In this document: positions 5,362 through 6,571 of the stretch, piece after piece
Position numbering within the stretch: position 1 is the first letter of the stretch
Layout: every line of letters begins with the position of its first letter
NCBI GenBank assembly: GCA_020855015.1
Contig: JAHKLP010000127.1
Location: 1 to 6,571 of the forward strand
Direction of reading: 5' to 3'
DNA length: 6,571 bases
Source: Methanobacterium sp.
Lineage (GTDB): Archaea; Methanobacteriota; Methanobacteria; Methanobacteriales; Methanobacteriaceae
Position numbers and translations under genes: made by a program
The notes under the pieces: model-generated
Told to the model about the DNA's origin: nothing
Seen by the model: the letters and a program-made list of their open reading frames with translations, nothing else
The model's database searches: none

Positions 5362-5390
5362 ATATTCTCAATGAGAATATGAATATATAA
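5362..5390 (+). promoter_or_regulatory. Palindromic operator-like site next to a TATA box
   Basis: ATATTCTCAATGAGAATAT at 5362-5380 has two perfectly complementary 9-nt arms around one central base. TATATAA follows at 5384-5390, an archaeal TATA box predicting transcription start near 5412. A dyad directly abutting the BRE/TATA is the usual place for an archaeal repressor or activator site. AAAGGAG at 5394-5400 looks like a ribosome-binding site but would lie before the predicted transcription start. The gene behind this promoter (5414-5542) has no usable start. Confidence 0.5.
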
Positions 5391-5413
5391 ACTAAAGGAG
5401 TTCCCTTCTTTGA

Positions 5414-5542
5414 TATGACCGTGAAGATAAAAATGGAACTATTACCATAGATGATTCGGCTGTCAGGAGCATTGAAATTTCAGGCAATGGAATTAAAGGC
5501 AGAGTAAAGGTTTATGCCTGTAAATTCAAGCTTGGATTTTAG
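5414..5542 (+). pseudogene. Start-less coding remnant, family not recognised
   Basis: Frame from 5414 to TAG at 5540-5542 gives 42 residues beginning YDREDKNGTITIDDSAVRSI and ending VKVYACKFKLGF. Alternating hydrophobic and polar residues suggest beta strands, and the base composition is more coding-like than the spacer. The frame is closed by TGA at 5411-5413 and has no internal ATG, GTG or TTG. An ATG at 5415, well placed for leaderless translation from the TATA box at 5384, is one register off and reaches a stop after eleven codons. A single-base indel just after that ATG would join start and body into a protein of about 43 residues. The best reading is a small gene killed by a frameshift; a 3' fragment of a larger gene is the alternative. 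Confidence 0.45.
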
Positions 5543-5597
5543 AGGTTAAATGACCTTCATTATCATAATATAAAAACAGGAAATATTAAAATATGCG

Positions 5598-5638
5598 AAA
5601 TATAATCAGAATTAGTAATCTTACTGTGGGATAGGGGA
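5598..5638 (+). promoter_or_regulatory. Promoter and ribosome-binding site of the DUF389 gene
   Basis: CGAAATATAAT around 5596-5605 reads as a BRE followed by a TATA box and predicts transcription start near 5629. GGGGA at 5634-5638 lies 6 nt before the ATG at 5645 and can act as Shine-Dalgarno site, giving a leader of about 15 nt. A second TATA-like TATAAAAA at 5569-5576 would give a longer leader and is an alternative. Confidence 0.45.
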
Positions 5639-5644
5639 ATTTAA

Positions 5645-6571
5645 ATGAGGGAATCTATTGGCACTCTTCTGCATGGTGATCCGGTTGACAAAGCAGAAGT
5701 AAAACGAATGCGGGATCTTGTTTTATTTGAAGGTCCTGATCGAAACAAAAAGGTCTTGAAATTTTTCTGCCTGCTTATTCTTGCTTCAGGTATTGCCACC
5801 TATGGACTTCTGGGAGATTCTGTGGCAGTTGTCATTGGAGCTATGATCATCGCACCACTGATGTTACCAATTGTAGGATTGGCTTTCAGCATAAGCGCTG
5901 GTGATAAGCTCTCTATGAAACATTCATTACTGATAAGCATTGGAGGGATCATAACTGCTATTGCAGTAGGATTCTTTTTGACTTTACCCCTGATTCATTT
6001 TTACCAACCTGAAAACATTGAACAGGTCATGGTTCGGACTTCACCACGCCTTTTGGACCTTCTGGCGGCCCTGATCACTGGTTTTGCCGGTGCTTTTGCC
6101 ATGTCCCGTCATGATGTTTCTGATACACTACCAGGAGTAGCTATCGCCATATCCCTTGTTCCTCCACTGGCAAATGTGGGAATCCTACTGGCTAGCTCTA
6201 ATTATTCCTTGGCTATGGGTAGCATGCTACTGTTTATGACCAACTATTTTGCTATAATAATTACTGGAGCTGTCCTTTTTGGAATTATGGGCTTTTCAAA
6301 AGTATCAATTATGCAGCAGTCATTAAGTGCTAAGAGAAAAGGTATTACCCTTGCTTTAGTAATTTTGATTCTTATTTCAGTCCCCTTAGCTTACACTGGT
6401 TACAATATTTTCATTGACCATAGTATAACTAACACAGTAAACGATGCATCTAATGTTTGGTTGAATGGAAGTGATTATGAAGTGATCTCCACTGAAATTA
6501 CATCCGACAAAAGTGTGCTTTTAAGAATTATAGGGGATGGAGAACTACCAGCACTGGAAAAGCTTGAAGAA
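5645..6571 (+). CDS. DUF389 family membrane protein, 3' end outside the window
   Basis: The frame stays open from ATG 5645 to the window end, giving 309 residues of an incomplete protein. The N-terminal 30 residues are hydrophilic (VKRMRDLVLFEGPDRN), followed by about six membrane segments near 38-56, 59-82, 94-117, 137-153, 162-184 and 196-216, and another at 234-255. Signature wording of DUF389 is clear: SVAVVIGAMIIAPLMLPI at 59-76, then LLDLLAALITGFAGAFA (136-152) and ISLVPPLANVGILLA (169-183). After the last helix a soluble region begins (WLNGSDYEVISTEITSDKSV), as in family members with a C-terminal domain. DUF389 proteins are membrane proteins of unknown function, common in methanogens and many bacteria. 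The gene has its own promoter and is the first of any operon continuing to the right. The start is supported by GGGGA 6 nt upstream. Confidence 0.88.
   Translation, partial: MRESIGTLLHGDPVDKAEVKRMRDLVLFEGPDRNKKVLKFFCLLILASGIATYGLLGDSVAVVIGAMIIAPLMLPIVGLAFSISAGDKLSMKHSLLISIGGIITAIAVGFFLTLPLIHFYQPENIEQVMVRTSPRLLDLLAALITGFAGAFAMSRHDVSDTLPGVAIAISLVPPLANVGILLASSNYSLAMGSMLLFMTNYFAIIITGAVLFGIMGFSKVSIMQQSLSAKRKGITLALVILILISVPLAYTGYNIFIDHSITNTVNDASNVWLNGSDYEVISTEITSDKSVLLRIIGDGELPALEKLEE

Noticed and set aside
5362..5380. Possible Fur-type iron box
   Set aside because: The arms are in the opposite order to the usual TGAGAATnATTCTCA form, so assignment to Fur is not supported.

Overview
This 6.6 kb window looks like chromosomal DNA from a methanogenic archaeon, most likely the order Methanobacteriales (Methanobacterium-like). 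The assignment is inference. It rests on AT-rich DNA with long AT-rich spacers, TATA-box promoters about 25 bp before likely transcription starts, purine-rich Shine-Dalgarno sites, and a gene set (HXXEE membrane protein, short two-CxxC zinc ribbon, DUF488, CPBP protease, DUF389 protein) that is common in methanogens. No rRNA, tRNA, CRISPR array or insertion sequence was seen.

Layout, left to right. Positions 1-66 hold the promoter and ribosome-binding site of a minus-strand gene lying just beyond the left edge. After an AT-rich spacer comes an HXXEE membrane protein (391-852, +) with a hairpin over its stop codon. A NylA-like amidase (1001-2446, -) follows; it is visibly more GC-rich than its surroundings and looks bacterial. 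The next spacer contains an unrecognised 47-codon ORF (2616-2759, -). A CPBP-family intramembrane protease (2886-3752, +) converges on a zinc-ribbon protein (3850-4050, -). Immediately upstream of the zinc-ribbon gene, on its strand, is the decayed tail of a TPR protein.

The right third mixes decayed and intact genes. It has a DUF488 pseudogene with one in-frame stop and one 1-nt frameshift (4375-4727, +), a HIT-family protein (4795-5259, +) with an 18-bp perfect palindrome just before its start, and a start-less coding remnant (5414-5542, +) behind a TATA box and a second palindrome. The window ends inside a DUF389 membrane protein (5645 to the right edge, +).

The genes do not form one pathway. 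Most have their own promoter and alternate strands, which is typical of an accessory or slowly eroding chromosomal segment. I found no convincing new multi-gene system. The points most worth following are the two palindromes at promoter or start positions, the non-canonical histidine triad of the HIT protein, the well-preserved DUF488 pseudogene, the TPR remnant abutting the zinc-ribbon gene, and the short unrecognised ORFs.
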